Below are positions 53,217 to 62,056 of a stretch of DNA of 64,000 bases, piece after piece; position 1 is the stretch's first letter; each line of letters starts with the position of its first letter. The translations under genes and the position numbers were made by a program. A model generated the notes under the pieces. It was given only the letters and a program-made list of their open reading frames with translations, ran no database searches and had not been told where the DNA came from. The DNA comes from Candidatus Nitrosopumilus sp. (GTDB lineage Archaea > Thermoproteota > Nitrososphaeria > Nitrososphaerales > Nitrosopumilaceae), in contig JAILWG010000001.1 of NCBI GenBank assembly GCA_025699075.1, positions 345,389 to 409,388 on the forward strand. Reading direction: 5' to 3'.

Positions 53217-53792
53217 GTGCAACAAGATTCCTCAAAAAACACCATGGACTATTACAAGCATTTGTCATTATTTTGGACAGATCTTATGCATTTGATGTCA
53301 AGTAAACCACAAGCATTGGCATCAACAGGACCAATGAGGTCATTTGCAGCTAATTCAAAAAAAGTAACCACAGAACTAATTGAAATTAATGAAGATTTGA
53401 TGGGATTTAATCAATATCTCACAGAATACTACAAACAGCTAGCAAGTGCATGGGAAGGAGCACAAAAGAAAGTCAATTTAAAAGCACCCGAAGTACCACA
53501 AGACGTAGAGCAAATCGAGGCATTCAAAAGAATATGGATTGATATTTTTGATAATGATTTTACAGAACTATTTGATTCCAAAGAATTTGGAGAAAACTAC
53601 GGAAAACTTGTTTCAAAAGAACTTGAATTAACCAAACATTGGAACAATATTGCAAACGTAGTTTTACAATCAGTAAACCTTCCAAGTAAAGAAGAAATTG
53701 ACGAAGTCTATAAAGAACTTCACTCTTTGAAAAAGCGTGTTGGTAAATTAGAGTTGGAGTTAAAGAAAAAGGAGACGAAAAAAAATGCATAG
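53217..53792 (+). CDS. phaE: PHA synthase subunit PhaE
   Basis: A 191-residue helical protein beginning at GTG 53217. Tryptophan-rich helices near LSLFWTDLMHLM, LASAWEGAQ and RIWIDIFDNDF resemble PhaE, the accessory subunit of class III polyhydroxyalkanoate synthase; the C-terminus is a coiled coil (ELHSLKKRVGKLELELKKK). It overlaps phaC by 8 bp, so the pair is made together. Confidence 0.88.
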   Translation: MQQDSSKNTMDYYKHLSLFWTDLMHLMSSKPQALASTGPMRSFAANSKKVTTELIEINEDLMGFNQYLTEYYKQLASAWEGAQKKVNLKAPEVPQDVEQIEAFKRIWIDIFDNDFTELFDSKEFGENYGKLVSKELELTKHWNNIANVVLQSVNLPSKEEIDEVYKELHSLKKRVGKLELELKKKETKKNA

Positions 53793-54849
53793 TGAATCTA
53801 AAATTGATCCAAAAATTTTAGAAGAAGTTTTAAAATTTAGTAAAAATGTTATTGATGCACCAAAATTAGTTTCCGCTCCCGATGAAATTAGTTTAGAGGT
53901 TACGCCACACGATACAGTTCATGAATTAGATAAAACAAGATTACTTCACTATAGACCACTTACAGAAAAGCAACACAAGACACCACTACTAATTTCATAT
54001 GCATTGATTAATAGATATCACATTCTAGATATTCAGCCAGAAAAGAGTTGGGTAAGGAATTTACTTCAACAGGGATTTGATGTATACATGTTAGATTGGG
54101 GAACACCAACTAGCATGGACAAATATCTTGATTTTGACGATTATGTTAACGGATATTTGGATTCAGCTGTAGAACATATTAAAAATGAATCATCAAATGA
54201 AAAAATTTCATTACAAGGATATTGTACTGGTGGAACAATAGCCACTGCATATACAGCATTGCATCCAGAAAGTGTAAAAAACTATGTTGCAACTGCACCT
54301 GTAATTGATGGATGGCGAGACACCACTGTAATCAGCAATCTTGCAAAACACATGGATGTTGATAAAATGGTAGAAACAATAGGAAATATGCCACCGGAGT
54401 TCATGTACTATTGTTTTTCAGTTCTAAAACCATTTGAACAAGGAATTGAAAAATATGTAAAATTCTTCAAAAACATAGACAACAAAAAATTTGTAGATAA
54501 TTTCCTCAGAGTAGAAAAATGGCTAGGAGATACACCTCCAATCCCAGGTGAATTATTCAAACAATGGATTAAAGACATCTATCAAGATAATTTGTTGATC
54601 CAAAACAAAATGTATGTTGGAGGAGAACACATAGATTTAAAGAAAATAGACATGCCCACATTTACCCAAATTGCAGTAGGAGATCATCTTGTTTCACCAG
54701 AATGCAGCATGCCACTTCATTATGCCATAGGTAGTGAGGACAAAACATTGAGAATGTACCCTACAGGTCATGTAGGAATGATTGCCAGTTCCCTATCCCA
54801 GAAAAAAGTATTGCCAGAGCTAGGAAAATGGTTAGCTGAAAGATCATAA
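53785..54849 (+). CDS. phaC: Class III PHA synthase catalytic subunit PhaC
   Basis: A 354-residue alpha/beta-fold polymerase making polyhydroxyalkanoate from hydroxyacyl-CoA. The lipase-like box GYCTGG holds the catalytic Cys147; the rest of the triad is Asp in VGDHLVSPE and His in TGHVGM. The length fits class III, which needs PhaE. Storage polymer formation links to the 3-hydroxybutyryl-CoA intermediate of the thaumarchaeal carbon cycle. Confidence 0.93.
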   Translation: MHSESKIDPKILEEVLKFSKNVIDAPKLVSAPDEISLEVTPHDTVHELDKTRLLHYRPLTEKQHKTPLLISYALINRYHILDIQPEKSWVRNLLQQGFDVYMLDWGTPTSMDKYLDFDDYVNGYLDSAVEHIKNESSNEKISLQGYCTGGTIATAYTALHPESVKNYVATAPVIDGWRDTTVISNLAKHMDVDKMVETIGNMPPEFMYYCFSVLKPFEQGIEKYVKFFKNIDNKKFVDNFLRVEKWLGDTPPIPGELFKQWIKDIYQDNLLIQNKMYVGGEHIDLKKIDMPTFTQIAVGDHLVSPECSMPLHYAIGSEDKTLRMYPTGHVGMIASSLSQKKVLPELGKWLAERS

Positions 54850-54881
54850 AAAAGGAAAAAAATTAAAAAAATAGATTTCCA

Positions 54882-55310
54882 CTAGTTTGTTTTTGCAGTG
54901 AATACAGAAATCCAAGATTGTAAGATATTTCTGTTAAGATTAGCAAAGGATTTTGCATTATCGTTGAAGGTTTTGATATTTTGTTGTGTTGCGTCGATAG
55001 TTGCAAGAGCTACTTGATTTTGTATTGAAGCTGCCTTTACAAATTCTTCAGTTGTATCATGAATTACTTTTAGTGTTGCTTCAGGAAGATTTGCTGCAAT
55101 ACCTGATTTCTTTGCATATTCTTTTTGTAGTGTGATAGTTGAATCAACTATGTTTTCATATGCTTGTAGGTATTCCTGTTGTACGTTAGTAATTGACTGA
55201 TGATATTGTGGTACTGATTGTTTAATACCATTGAAGAGTTTGTCAATATTTTCTTGATATGCAGAAAATACATCTTTTGAATTTGTTTGTGTTGTTTCGT
55301 TTTTACTCAT
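54882..55310 (-). CDS. Phasin-like granule-associated protein
   Basis: A 142-residue helical protein rich in Gln, Ala and Asn (SAYQENIDKLFNGIKQSV, ATIDATQQNIKTFNDNA), as in phasins that coat PHA granules. The start has a strong aggaggtg site 4-8 bp upstream, lying inside the end of the preceding gene, with an ATGA overlap. It converges with phaC. Confidence 0.75.
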   Translation of the reverse strand: MSKNETTQTNSKDVFSAYQENIDKLFNGIKQSVPQYHQSITNVQQEYLQAYENIVDSTITLQKEYAKKSGIAANLPEATLKVIHDTTEEFVKAASIQNQVALATIDATQQNIKTFNDNAKSFANLNRNILQSWISVFTAKTN

Positions 55311-55732
55311 TGTTTCACCTCCTTATTTTTTGATTTTTTTGCAATTGGTAGAATAATGACTTGTACTAAATCACCATCACCTAAACCGAGGGCATTACGT
55401 TCTGCTTCAGGAATAGAGATTCTTCCATTACTACTAATTGTAGTTTTGTAAGCACCCCAATTCATGAAGGAAGGCAGCATTTGGCCGATGCTAAACATGG
55501 TATCCATACTTTTACTTTGCAAGGTAGACATGTTTTCCATCATGTTAGATTGAGTTTGTCGTGCACTTTCAGAAACACCCTTTAGAGTTTCCAGAGGGTC
55601 AAATTTTTGACTAGATTGATTTGTCATCAAAGAGCCAAAATTTTTCATAAATTCTGCTTGAGCACGTCCACTTTTTTGAATCCAAGATTTAAACATCTCA
55701 GAAGGGTCGTATAGGTTTTGATTACCACTCAT
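55307..55732 (-). CDS. Phasin-like protein fused to an AbrB/SpoVT DNA-binding domain
   Basis: A 141-residue protein. Residues 1-95 are helical and Gln/Met/Ser-rich like a phasin (MFKSWIQKSGRAQAEFM). Residues 96-130 (YKTTISSNGRISIPEAERN, ALGLGDGDLVQVII) match the AbrB/SpoVT swapped-hairpin. It could attach to granules and to DNA, like bacterial PhaR, and repress its own operon. A 9-bp-arm inverted repeat lies just upstream. It is coupled to the phasin gene. Confidence 0.8.
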   Translation of the reverse strand: MSGNQNLYDPSEMFKSWIQKSGRAQAEFMKNFGSLMTNQSSQKFDPLETLKGVSESARQTQSNMMENMSTLQSKSMDTMFSIGQMLPSFMNWGAYKTTISSNGRISIPEAERNALGLGDGDLVQVIILPIAKKSKNKEVKQ

Positions 55733-55756
55733 AGGTAATGATTGGAATCATTAGTA

Positions 55757-55783
55757 TTTAAATGGATCTAAATACCATTTAAA
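55757..55783. promoter_or_regulatory. Inverted repeat at the phasin operon promoter
   Basis: TTTAAATGG (55757-55765), 9 bp, CCATTTAAA (55775-55783). Read on minus it overlaps a TATA-like ATTTAAATA about 25 bp before ATG 55732. It is a candidate operator for the AbrB-phasin protein or another dimeric regulator. Confidence 0.5.
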
Positions 55784-56580
55784 AATTCTAAAACTTTAGT
55801 TGCAAAAGTCTGAGGGTCTTGAACGTAAGGAGTATGGCCGCAACCATCCATTCTAAAAAATCGGCAATCCTGAATAGATGAAATGAAACTATCAGAATAG
55901 GTTATAGGAATCACAGGATCTTCAGAACCCCAAATTATCAGAGTGGGAGTTCTTATGGAACCTAGTTTGGTGGTAATAGGTTTAGAATTTTTTAGTCCCA
56001 ATATAGTAGACATGAATGCAAGTTTTGCGTTAGGCAATTGCATTCTCTCAATAAAACTAGTGACAATTTCTTGTGGTACTTCTTCTCCAGAAGCTTCCAT
56101 TAGTTCAAATGCATTTTTGGCAGTTTGTTCATTAGGATACAAGGCAGCCATTACATATGCATCAAGTGCAGGTGTGGATTTCTGCATAGCCCCTGCAGGA
56201 GATACAAGAATAAGTTTCTCAATTTCTTCAGTATGTGATGAGGTGTAATTAGCCGCGATTTGACCACCTAATGAGGAACCAATTAAATTTAAACGTGCAA
56301 TTCCAGTTTGTGCGAAAAATTTTTCTAAAAAATCTGTAAAAAGTTCTGGAGTATAATCAAGTGTAGGCTTATCACTCAAACCAAATCCTATCAAATCAGG
56401 AACAATTACACTATAGTCTTTTGAAAAATAAGGAAGTACGTTTAACCATCTTTCAGAAGATGCACCTAAACCATGAAGTAAAACAAGATTATTTTTTGAA
56501 TTTCCAGATTCTAAATATCTGATTTTATTTCCATCGATTTTCAGGAATTTCTCTTCCACTAATTTAGCAACAATTATCAT
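55768..56580 (-). CDS. Alpha/beta hydrolase near the PHA cluster
   Basis: A 270-residue hydrolase from ATG 56580. LLHGLGASSERW is the oxyanion region, GSSLGGQIA the Ser elbow (Ser near 100), and WGSEDPVIP and CGHTPYVQ supply Asp and His. Similar to MhpC/PHA-depolymerase-like enzymes. Its place after the PHA genes makes breakdown of storage polymer or its oligomers possible, not proven. Confidence 0.8.
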   Translation of the reverse strand: MIIVAKLVEEKFLKIDGNKIRYLESGNSKNNLVLLHGLGASSERWLNVLPYFSKDYSVIVPDLIGFGLSDKPTLDYTPELFTDFLEKFFAQTGIARLNLIGSSLGGQIAANYTSSHTEEIEKLILVSPAGAMQKSTPALDAYVMAALYPNEQTAKNAFELMEASGEEVPQEIVTSFIERMQLPNAKLAFMSTILGLKNSKPITTKLGSIRTPTLIIWGSEDPVIPITYSDSFISSIQDCRFFRMDGCGHTPYVQDPQTFATKVLEFLNGI

Positions 56581-56671
56581 GACTAGATAAGTTTTCATGA
56601 ATTATGCGATCAGACACATTAAAAACAATGAAATTTTTAGGTAGTGTGAGTATGTTTTTTAGTATCAAAGT

Positions 56672-57115
56672 TTGACGAGAGTTGTGATTAAAAAGAAAAT
56701 TTCAAAAATTCTAGTGCCGTTAGATGGATCTAAAAATTCGATTAGAGGTTTAGAAACAGCAATCACATTAGCTAGAAATTGTGGAGCTACAATTACTGGA
56801 ATTTATTCAATTTACGCACCACCACATTCAGAATTTAGGGGTGTTGGTTCGGTAGAAAAATCTCTAAATGTTCAAATTAAAAAATTCATGGAAGAGGCAA
56901 AAGTTCTAGCTGCCAAAAACGGTATTGTGTTTAATGAAAAAATTTCCAGGGGCGAAATAGGATATAATATTATCAAACTGGCCCATGGAAAAGGTAATTT
57001 TGACATGATTGTGATTGGCTCACGTGGAAGAAGTTCTGCAAAGGAAATGTTTTTTGGAAGTGTTTCAAATTACGTCATTCATACATCAAAGATTCCAGTA
57101 GTAGTGGTAAAGTAA
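56672..57115 (+). CDS. Universal stress protein (UspA family)
   Basis: A 147-residue UspA domain: KILVPLDGSKNS at the start and the ATP-binding G-x2-G-x9-G-S pattern in GSRGRSSAKEMFFGSVS. Such proteins bind ATP and help survival under stress. The start is TTG 56672 or GTG 56684. Converges with msrA. Confidence 0.9.
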   Translation: MTRVVIKKKISKILVPLDGSKNSIRGLETAITLARNCGATITGIYSIYAPPHSEFRGVGSVEKSLNVQIKKFMEEAKVLAAKNGIVFNEKISRGEIGYNIIKLAHGKGNFDMIVIGSRGRSSAKEMFFGSVSNYVIHTSKIPVVVVK

Positions 57116-57116
57116 A

Positions 57117-57572
57117 CTAAGAAAATCCGTGCTTTTTGAAATATTTTTGGTGGTATTCTTCGGCCTTGTAGAAAGTAGGAGCAGGTACAATTTCAGTCAC
57201 AATTGGATCAGAATATTTTCCTGACTTTTCAAGAGATTGCTTTGAATTCTCTGCAATTTCTTTTTGTTTTTCATCATGATAAAAAATTGCTGAACGATAT
57301 TGAATTCCAACATCAGGACCTTGACGATTTAAGGTTGTAGGATTATGATTGGACCAAAATACATCTAAAAGTTCTTCAAAAGAAATTTCATCGGGATCAT
57401 AATCAACTTCGACAGCTTCTGCATGGCCTGTTTTATCAGTACAAACTTCTTCGTATGTTGGATTTGGAAGATGGCCACCAATATATCCCACAGCAGTAGA
57501 GTTAACTCCTTTTGTTTTATTGAGTAAATCTTCAACATGCCAAAAACAACCCGCACCAAATGTGGCTTTCAT
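57117..57572 (-). CDS. msrA: Peptide methionine sulfoxide reductase A
   Basis: A 151-residue enzyme reducing methionine-S-sulfoxide in oxidised proteins. GAGCFWH with catalytic C9 is at the N-terminus, and [16 protein letters not shown] and QYRSAIF follow the family. Only a single Cys near the active site is seen; resolving Cys residues typical of the C-terminus are absent, so recycling may use another thiol. Confidence 0.93.
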   Translation of the reverse strand: MKATFGAGCFWHVEDLLNKTKGVNSTAVGYIGGHLPNPTYEEVCTDKTGHAEAVEVDYDPDEISFEELLDVFWSNHNPTTLNRQGPDVGIQYRSAIFYHDEKQKEIAENSKQSLEKSGKYSDPIVTEIVPAPTFYKAEEYHQKYFKKHGFS

Positions 57573-57611
57573 GAAACATATAACAAATAACAGAATTAAA
57601 AGGATTCGAAA

Positions 57612-58667
57612 TTATTCAATCAAAATAATGTCTTTTTGAATTAAGTATTTTATAGAATTGATAAACTCTTGTTGAGATATCAAATCATTAGCCCACCAAT
57701 GAGCAATATCTCTAAACCAAGAGGGAACATCATCAACGGATGAAGAATTTACATCGTAGTTTGAAATCATTATGATTTTATTTTGTAACATAAAATCCAA
57801 TTTGTTAGCAAATTCATCATCAGTAATTTTGCCTGTAGCCCAATCTTCAGCATATGTCTTAATAGAATCAGGTATGTAAGTTGAAAATCCTAAAATGGAA
57901 AAGATAGTTTGATCAGGAAATTGTGAGTCAAACCAAGATTTGTATTGAGATTCATTATTGTATCGGTCGATATAATATTGCGGAGATTTATCTAAGGCAG
58001 GGAAATTTTCAATATGAGTTGATGAGTATCCAACTACATCATAGATTTCATATGAGGGGAATTGTGAGTCAAACCAAGATTTGTATTGAGATTCATTATT
58101 GTATCGGTCGATATAATATTGCGGAGATTTATCTAAGGCAGGAAATCCTAAAATTCGCATTTTAGGATTCTCAGAAAATAATTGTTCGGTATCATCTACA
58201 GATTTGTTTGGTGTAGATTTGTTTGGTGTAGATTTGTTTGGTGTAGATTTGTTTGGTGTAGATTTGTTTGGTGTAGATTTGTTTGGTGTAGATTCAGGAG
58301 GAGTATATTCAGATGATTTTTCATATTCTATAGATTTTTCAAGATTTCCATCGTATGAAATCTTGATTATGTATTCACCGTTTTCGGACCACGTTGGTCC
58401 ACCTGCATTAATGGATTTTGTAAATGTTCCATCAAGATTAGGAATAATACTATCAACATGGGCCAAACCAGAACCGCTAGGAGTAATAATTTGAACAATT
58501 ATAGAAAAGAAATCAGGATCATAATCAACATTCCCAGAGATTATAATAGAATCATCAGTATGATACAATGTTTTATCAGTCGTAAAATGATTAACGGTAG
58601 CAAAAGAAAAGGTAAAAAATAATGGATATAACAGCAATACAGAAAAAAGAAATAACGTCCTGTTCAT
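57612..58667 (-). CDS. Secreted protein with TPNKS linker, duplicated segment and W-W repeats
   Basis: A 351-residue exported protein from ATG 58667 (TTG 58673 is also possible). Signal peptide 1-24; a beta domain to residue 115; six tandem TPNKS pentapeptides; then two copies of a 30-residue unit (FPALDKSPQYYIDRYNNES...) encoded by an 83-bp perfect direct repeat; then two W-W-type repeats at the C-terminus, one degenerate (IPDSIKTYAEDWATG) and one good (VPSWFRDIAHWWAND). The linker and duplication look recent and slippage-prone. Confidence 0.8.
   Translation of the reverse strand: MNRTLFLFSVLLLYPLFFTFSFATVNHFTTDKTLYHTDDSIIISGNVDYDPDFFSIIVQIITPSGSGLAHVDSIIPNLDGTFTKSINAGGPTWSENGEYIIKISYDGNLEKSIEYEKSSEYTPPESTPNKSTPNKSTPNKSTPNKSTPNKSTPNKSVDDTEQLFSENPKMRILGFPALDKSPQYYIDRYNNESQYKSWFDSQFPSYEIYDVVGYSSTHIENFPALDKSPQYYIDRYNNESQYKSWFDSQFPDQTIFSILGFSTYIPDSIKTYAEDWATGKITDDEFANKLDFMLQNKIIMISNYDVNSSSVDDVPSWFRDIAHWWANDLISQQEFINSIKYLIQKDIILIE
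57919..58142. repeat. 83-bp perfect direct repeat (57919-58001 and 58060-58142)
   Basis: Two identical 83-bp copies 141 bp apart inside the secreted protein gene. They differ from the surrounding codons just outside the boundaries, pointing to recent duplication or gene conversion. Confidence 0.9.
58201..58290. repeat. Six tandem 15-bp units encoding TPNKS
   Basis: The unit gatttgtttggtgta is repeated exactly six times in frame. The copy number is likely to vary between strains by slippage. Confidence 0.95.
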
Positions 58668-58727
58668 AATCAATAGCTACATTTTGATGTACATAATTAA
58701 AGAATTCGGCAGATTGTTCAATGGTGT

Positions 58728-59111
58728 TTAATTAACATCAGTAAAAATTTCAACCACTTTTTTTGCTAAATTTTCAATGTTGGCAGTAGGTTCGGCAGAA
58801 ATCAACAGTAAAATTTGTGTGATAGGAAATGGAAAACTTACTAAAACTGCCTTGTCTCGTCTAGCAGCAAGATAGTTTATCGGACCCAAACTTTCATCAT
58901 ATTCTTTTCTAATAGAAGCTTTCGAGACAAATTCCAAAAAAGATTGTAAACGAGTCTCATCTCCTTCATGAGGCACCAATCCCTCCTTAAAACCACCTGC
59001 AATTAATTTGCCATCTTTATCCACTATTCCAGCAAATCGGATCTCAGATTCCGTGAGTAGTTGATCACATTTTTTGCCATATAACTCCATAACACTTCCT
59101 GCGTCAGACAT
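58728..59111 (-). CDS. Roadblock-like thaumarchaeal protein, paralog of 52771-53163
   Basis: A 127-residue protein sharing with its paralog the FAGIVDKDGKLIAGGFKEGL segment (24-43), the central RKEYDESLG and the strand KAVLVSFPF. Both families members are soluble. Whether they bind each other or small GTPases is unknown. Confidence 0.6.
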   Translation of the reverse strand: MSDAGSVMELYGKKCDQLLTESEIRFAGIVDKDGKLIAGGFKEGLVPHEGDETRLQSFLEFVSKASIRKEYDESLGPINYLAARRDKAVLVSFPFPITQILLLISAEPTANIENLAKKVVEIFTDVN

Positions 59112-59266
59112 TCTAGTTTTATTTGAGATATCAAAAATAAAAACCTAGCCAATAACCATCAAAGGGTTAAACGGAATTCGTTTCAAATGAATTGTTCCAT
59201 ATTGGTCACTGTGTGTAAAGGATTTTTACATGAAATTAATAAGCAAAAAATTCAATCAAAGTATGA

Positions 59267-60391
59267 TTGAAAATTATAATTTTTGGCATTATAGCAATTA
59301 TCATACTTGGAAGTTTTAACATTCAGGATTCCTATGCACATAATCCAAATTTTGATGTAAATTCAGCAGAGGGAATTTTAGAATTTTGTGAATTTTTTTA
59401 TGAAGAATATCAACTGTTAGGAGTAAATTCTCTAATTGAGCAACATCCAAGTTTCCCAAATCTCAGGGCATGTATAATTTTGTATAACCATATTGCATGG
59501 AATAGTACGCATCCAGCTAGGGATTTGGTATTAGTAGCAGAAATTGAAAAATATCTTGGAGACTCTACATATATCAAAGACAGGCACATAGAATATTCAG
59601 ACATCATACCAGATTGGATTAAAAGAGAAGCCCAATTGTGGGTAAACAATGAAAATCAAGATGTAGGATTTGCTTATGGCATAAGAACATTATTAGAAGC
59701 AGGAGTCATTAAACTAGAATCCAATGAAAGAAAATGTTTTGAAAACGAAGTTTGTTTAAGAGAAAACGATTTCATCGCGTATTCATATTTTGACAAATAC
59801 GATAACAACATATCACTAAAACATACAATAAAATCAATCAAAGATAATGACTTTACAGTAAACGATAGTGAAATTACAGTAAACGATAGTGAAATTACAA
59901 TAGAAATTGAAAAAACATCTCAGGATGGAATTAAAAAAGAAGAAATAATCTTAAACAAAAAAGGAGTGATCAAAACAAGTGAATGTTGCAGTCATTATGA
60001 ATTTGTAATTCCACTCCCAATGAAACTTGGAGACAAAATTACAGAAAATATAAAAATTACTGCAGAAACTACATTCACGATAGATAATAAAATAAGACCA
60101 TCTTGGCTAGCAAGTGATTCAACAGGGCAAAATGTGAAGATCATCGATAAACAAACAGGATTGGTTTTTTCCTATGAGCATCACGAAACAGATGTTTTAA
60201 CAGTAGGAGATGAGACTAAGATCACAGATACTAATTTCTTTGATACAAAATATAATATGAAAGCACATCAAACTATTATTCCAAAATGGTGGAAAACCAC
60301 AACCAGTTGGTTATTAGATGAAAAAATTTCAGAGTCAGAATATTTACGAGCAATGGAAAATTTGATTTCCAGAAATATCCTCACAGTATAA
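59267..60391 (+). CDS. Secreted W-W repeat protein
   Basis: A 374-residue exported protein with start TTG 59267. Signal peptide 1-24 (ending DSYA), N-terminal helical domain with two Cys (ILEFCEFF, LRACIIL), a W-W-like repeat at 113-155 (IPDWIKREAQLWVN), a beta domain including a 21-bp tandem duplication that repeats VNDSEI, and a last repeat at 338-374 (IPKWWKTTTSWLLDE). Both repeats are more divergent than in the other family members. Function unknown. Confidence 0.75.
   Translation: MKIIIFGIIAIIILGSFNIQDSYAHNPNFDVNSAEGILEFCEFFYEEYQLLGVNSLIEQHPSFPNLRACIILYNHIAWNSTHPARDLVLVAEIEKYLGDSTYIKDRHIEYSDIIPDWIKREAQLWVNNENQDVGFAYGIRTLLEAGVIKLESNERKCFENEVCLRENDFIAYSYFDKYDNNISLKHTIKSIKDNDFTVNDSEITVNDSEITIEIEKTSQDGIKKEEIILNKKGVIKTSECCSHYEFVIPLPMKLGDKITENIKITAETTFTIDNKIRPSWLASDSTGQNVKIIDKQTGLVFSYEHHETDVLTVGDETKITDTNFFDTKYNMKAHQTIIPKWWKTTTSWLLDEKISESEYLRAMENLISRNILTV
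59855..59896. repeat. Two tandem 21-bp units in a secreted protein gene
   Basis: The unit acagtaaacgatagtgaaat plus t occurs twice in tandem (59855-59875, 59876-59896), in frame, duplicating TVNDSEI. Confidence 0.9.
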
Positions 60392-61225
60392 TTACAAATG
60401 ACATTTTAGTAAGACATAATCAATAATTTTTTCTTCTGATGCTTTTTTCATTTTTTGCATTGATTTGAATAAAATTTTTTCAACATATGAAGAATAGTTT
60501 TTTAAAATAGACATTTTCAATTCATTTCTGTTTTTTTCATAATAATCTGCCAGAGGTTCATAAACATCGGAACCGATTAATTTTTCTTCAGAGATTAAAA
60601 ATCCATGAGACACTATCAAATCTTTGAGAAAATCTAGACTATAATGTTCAGATGACCAGGTAAATTTCAACAACCCCAATTTTCCAATCGAAGGATTTTC
60701 CAGAGTTATTGGAACCGCCATTACTAATAATCCAGATTTTTTTAAGACCCTCTTAGATTCAGAAATAAAATCAGATAACGGTTTGAAATGCTGTGCAGAT
60801 TCCAAAGCTAAAACACGATCTACAGAAGCACAGGCAAAGGGCAATTTTGTAGAAGTTGAATTAATAAATTCGATATTTTTTTCAATTCCAGAAAAGGACA
60901 GTTGTTTGAAATTAATGTTGACATCATACAATTGAATTTCAGGATATCTATCTCTCCATAGTTTAGATGGTGCAGATAATCCACTTCCTACATCAACAAT
61001 TTCTTTTGCAGAAGACATCTCGGCCATATCTGCAAAAACCGAACAAAGGTTATTTTGTGCAGATAAAGGATCAGCATGGTTTTTTGACCAGTAGCCAAAA
61101 TTCAACATCGAGCCACCAGTAGCCAATTGCATTACAGGTGATAAAGCAGTGTAAAGATTTACCACATCTTTTTCATTTCTACGAAATGTCCAAAAAAATA
61201 GATCTAGAGGGTTTATTGTGACCAA
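60392..61225 (-). CDS. Class I SAM-dependent methyltransferase
   Basis: A 277-residue methyltransferase of the Erg6/cyclopropane-like type: motif I IVDVGSGLSAPS (about 77-88), an acidic end of strand 2 (QLYDVNI), post-I FACASVDRVLALESAQHF and ESKRVLKKSGLLVMAVP. The start is TTG 61225. The N-terminal LATGGSMLNFGYW segment is like enzymes acting on lipids or quinones. The substrate is unknown. Confidence 0.85.
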   Translation of the reverse strand: MVTINPLDLFFWTFRRNEKDVVNLYTALSPVMQLATGGSMLNFGYWSKNHADPLSAQNNLCSVFADMAEMSSAKEIVDVGSGLSAPSKLWRDRYPEIQLYDVNINFKQLSFSGIEKNIEFINSTSTKLPFACASVDRVLALESAQHFKPLSDFISESKRVLKKSGLLVMAVPITLENPSIGKLGLLKFTWSSEHYSLDFLKDLIVSHGFLISEEKLIGSDVYEPLADYYEKNRNELKMSILKNYSSYVEKILFKSMQKMKKASEEKIIDYVLLKCHL

Positions 61226-61265
61226 AAATAATTCTAATACTGTTTTAAGAACAGACTATTAATTT

Positions 61266-61397
61266 CTAAGGTAATCCTTCAGAATCTTCAATACAATGTT
61301 TGTGAACCCAATTTTCATCTTTATTTTTTAAGATTTCTTTGCCAGGTTGAATTTTATCCCCACATGAAACACACGATGTTGCAAATTTTGCTTTCAT
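61266..61397 (-). CDS. Small zinc-binding protein, 43 aa
   Basis: Hand-translated from ATG 61397: C-x2-C (SCVSCGDKI), then a W-V-H-K-H-C segment, giving a C-x2-C-x19-H-x2-H-C arrangement like half a LIM or a treble-clef finger. Same strand and just upstream of the methyltransferase gene. No function known. Confidence 0.65.
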   Translation of the reverse strand: MKAKFATSCVSCGDKIQPGKEILKNKDENWVHKHCIEDSEGLP

Positions 61398-61494
61398 GTA
61401 TAGTCATACGCAATCTGGAATAAATTTACTGTGTTGTAATTGATGTTAACTAACGATTAACATATTTTATAAATTCAAACCAATCAGTCAAACT

Positions 61495-61977
61495 ATGGAT
61501 GAGTCAAATTCTAAAATAGGCTCAAAAATAATTTTAGCAAAATGGACAGACAGATTTTTTGCATGGTTGATTGATTTTATCATTATTTCAACTATTTCAA
61601 CGACAGTAATTTTTCTCTCATTTGGAACAACATATTATGATTTTGGAGATGGAGAATTATGGGCGGAAAACATCCAATACATTCCTACAAGTATTTTATT
61701 TTTTTCATATTGGACTATTTTAGAATACAAGACAGGCCAAACTATTGGAAAAAAAATTCTAAATTTGAGAATGACAAATTTGAAAGGCGGAAAACCAAAT
61801 TTGAAAGGGATTTTGTTGAGTAGTTTTGGTAAATCATTTTTACTACCAATTGATGTCATCGTAGGATGGATTTTAACAAATGAAAGCAGACAAAGAGTCT
61901 TTAATAAATTAGGAGATACAATAATTATCAAAATCAAAGATGAAGAAAATTCAGGCTCAACATATCTAAAAGATTAG
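61495..61977 (+). CDS. RDD family membrane protein
   Basis: A 160-residue membrane protein. WTDRFFAWLIDFIIIST carries the RDD-like R...D pattern, followed by TIGKKILNLRM. Three to four hydrophobic segments. RDD proteins are suspected transporters; some exchange Na+/H+. The substrate here is unknown. Confidence 0.8.
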   Translation: MDESNSKIGSKIILAKWTDRFFAWLIDFIIISTISTTVIFLSFGTTYYDFGDGELWAENIQYIPTSILFFSYWTILEYKTGQTIGKKILNLRMTNLKGGKPNLKGILLSSFGKSFLLPIDVIVGWILTNESRQRVFNKLGDTIIIKIKDEENSGSTYLKD

Positions 61978-62056
61978 AGTTTGTCAGATTTTCTTGAATA
62001 GTTACTTTGAAGAATTAACCAACAGATCTATTAGCATCTTTAGATCTATTTGATTG

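Noticed and set aside
58201..58290. Tandem 15-bp repeats resembling a CRISPR-like array
   Set aside because: There are no spacers, the units are contiguous and in frame, and they encode TPNKS in a secreted protein.
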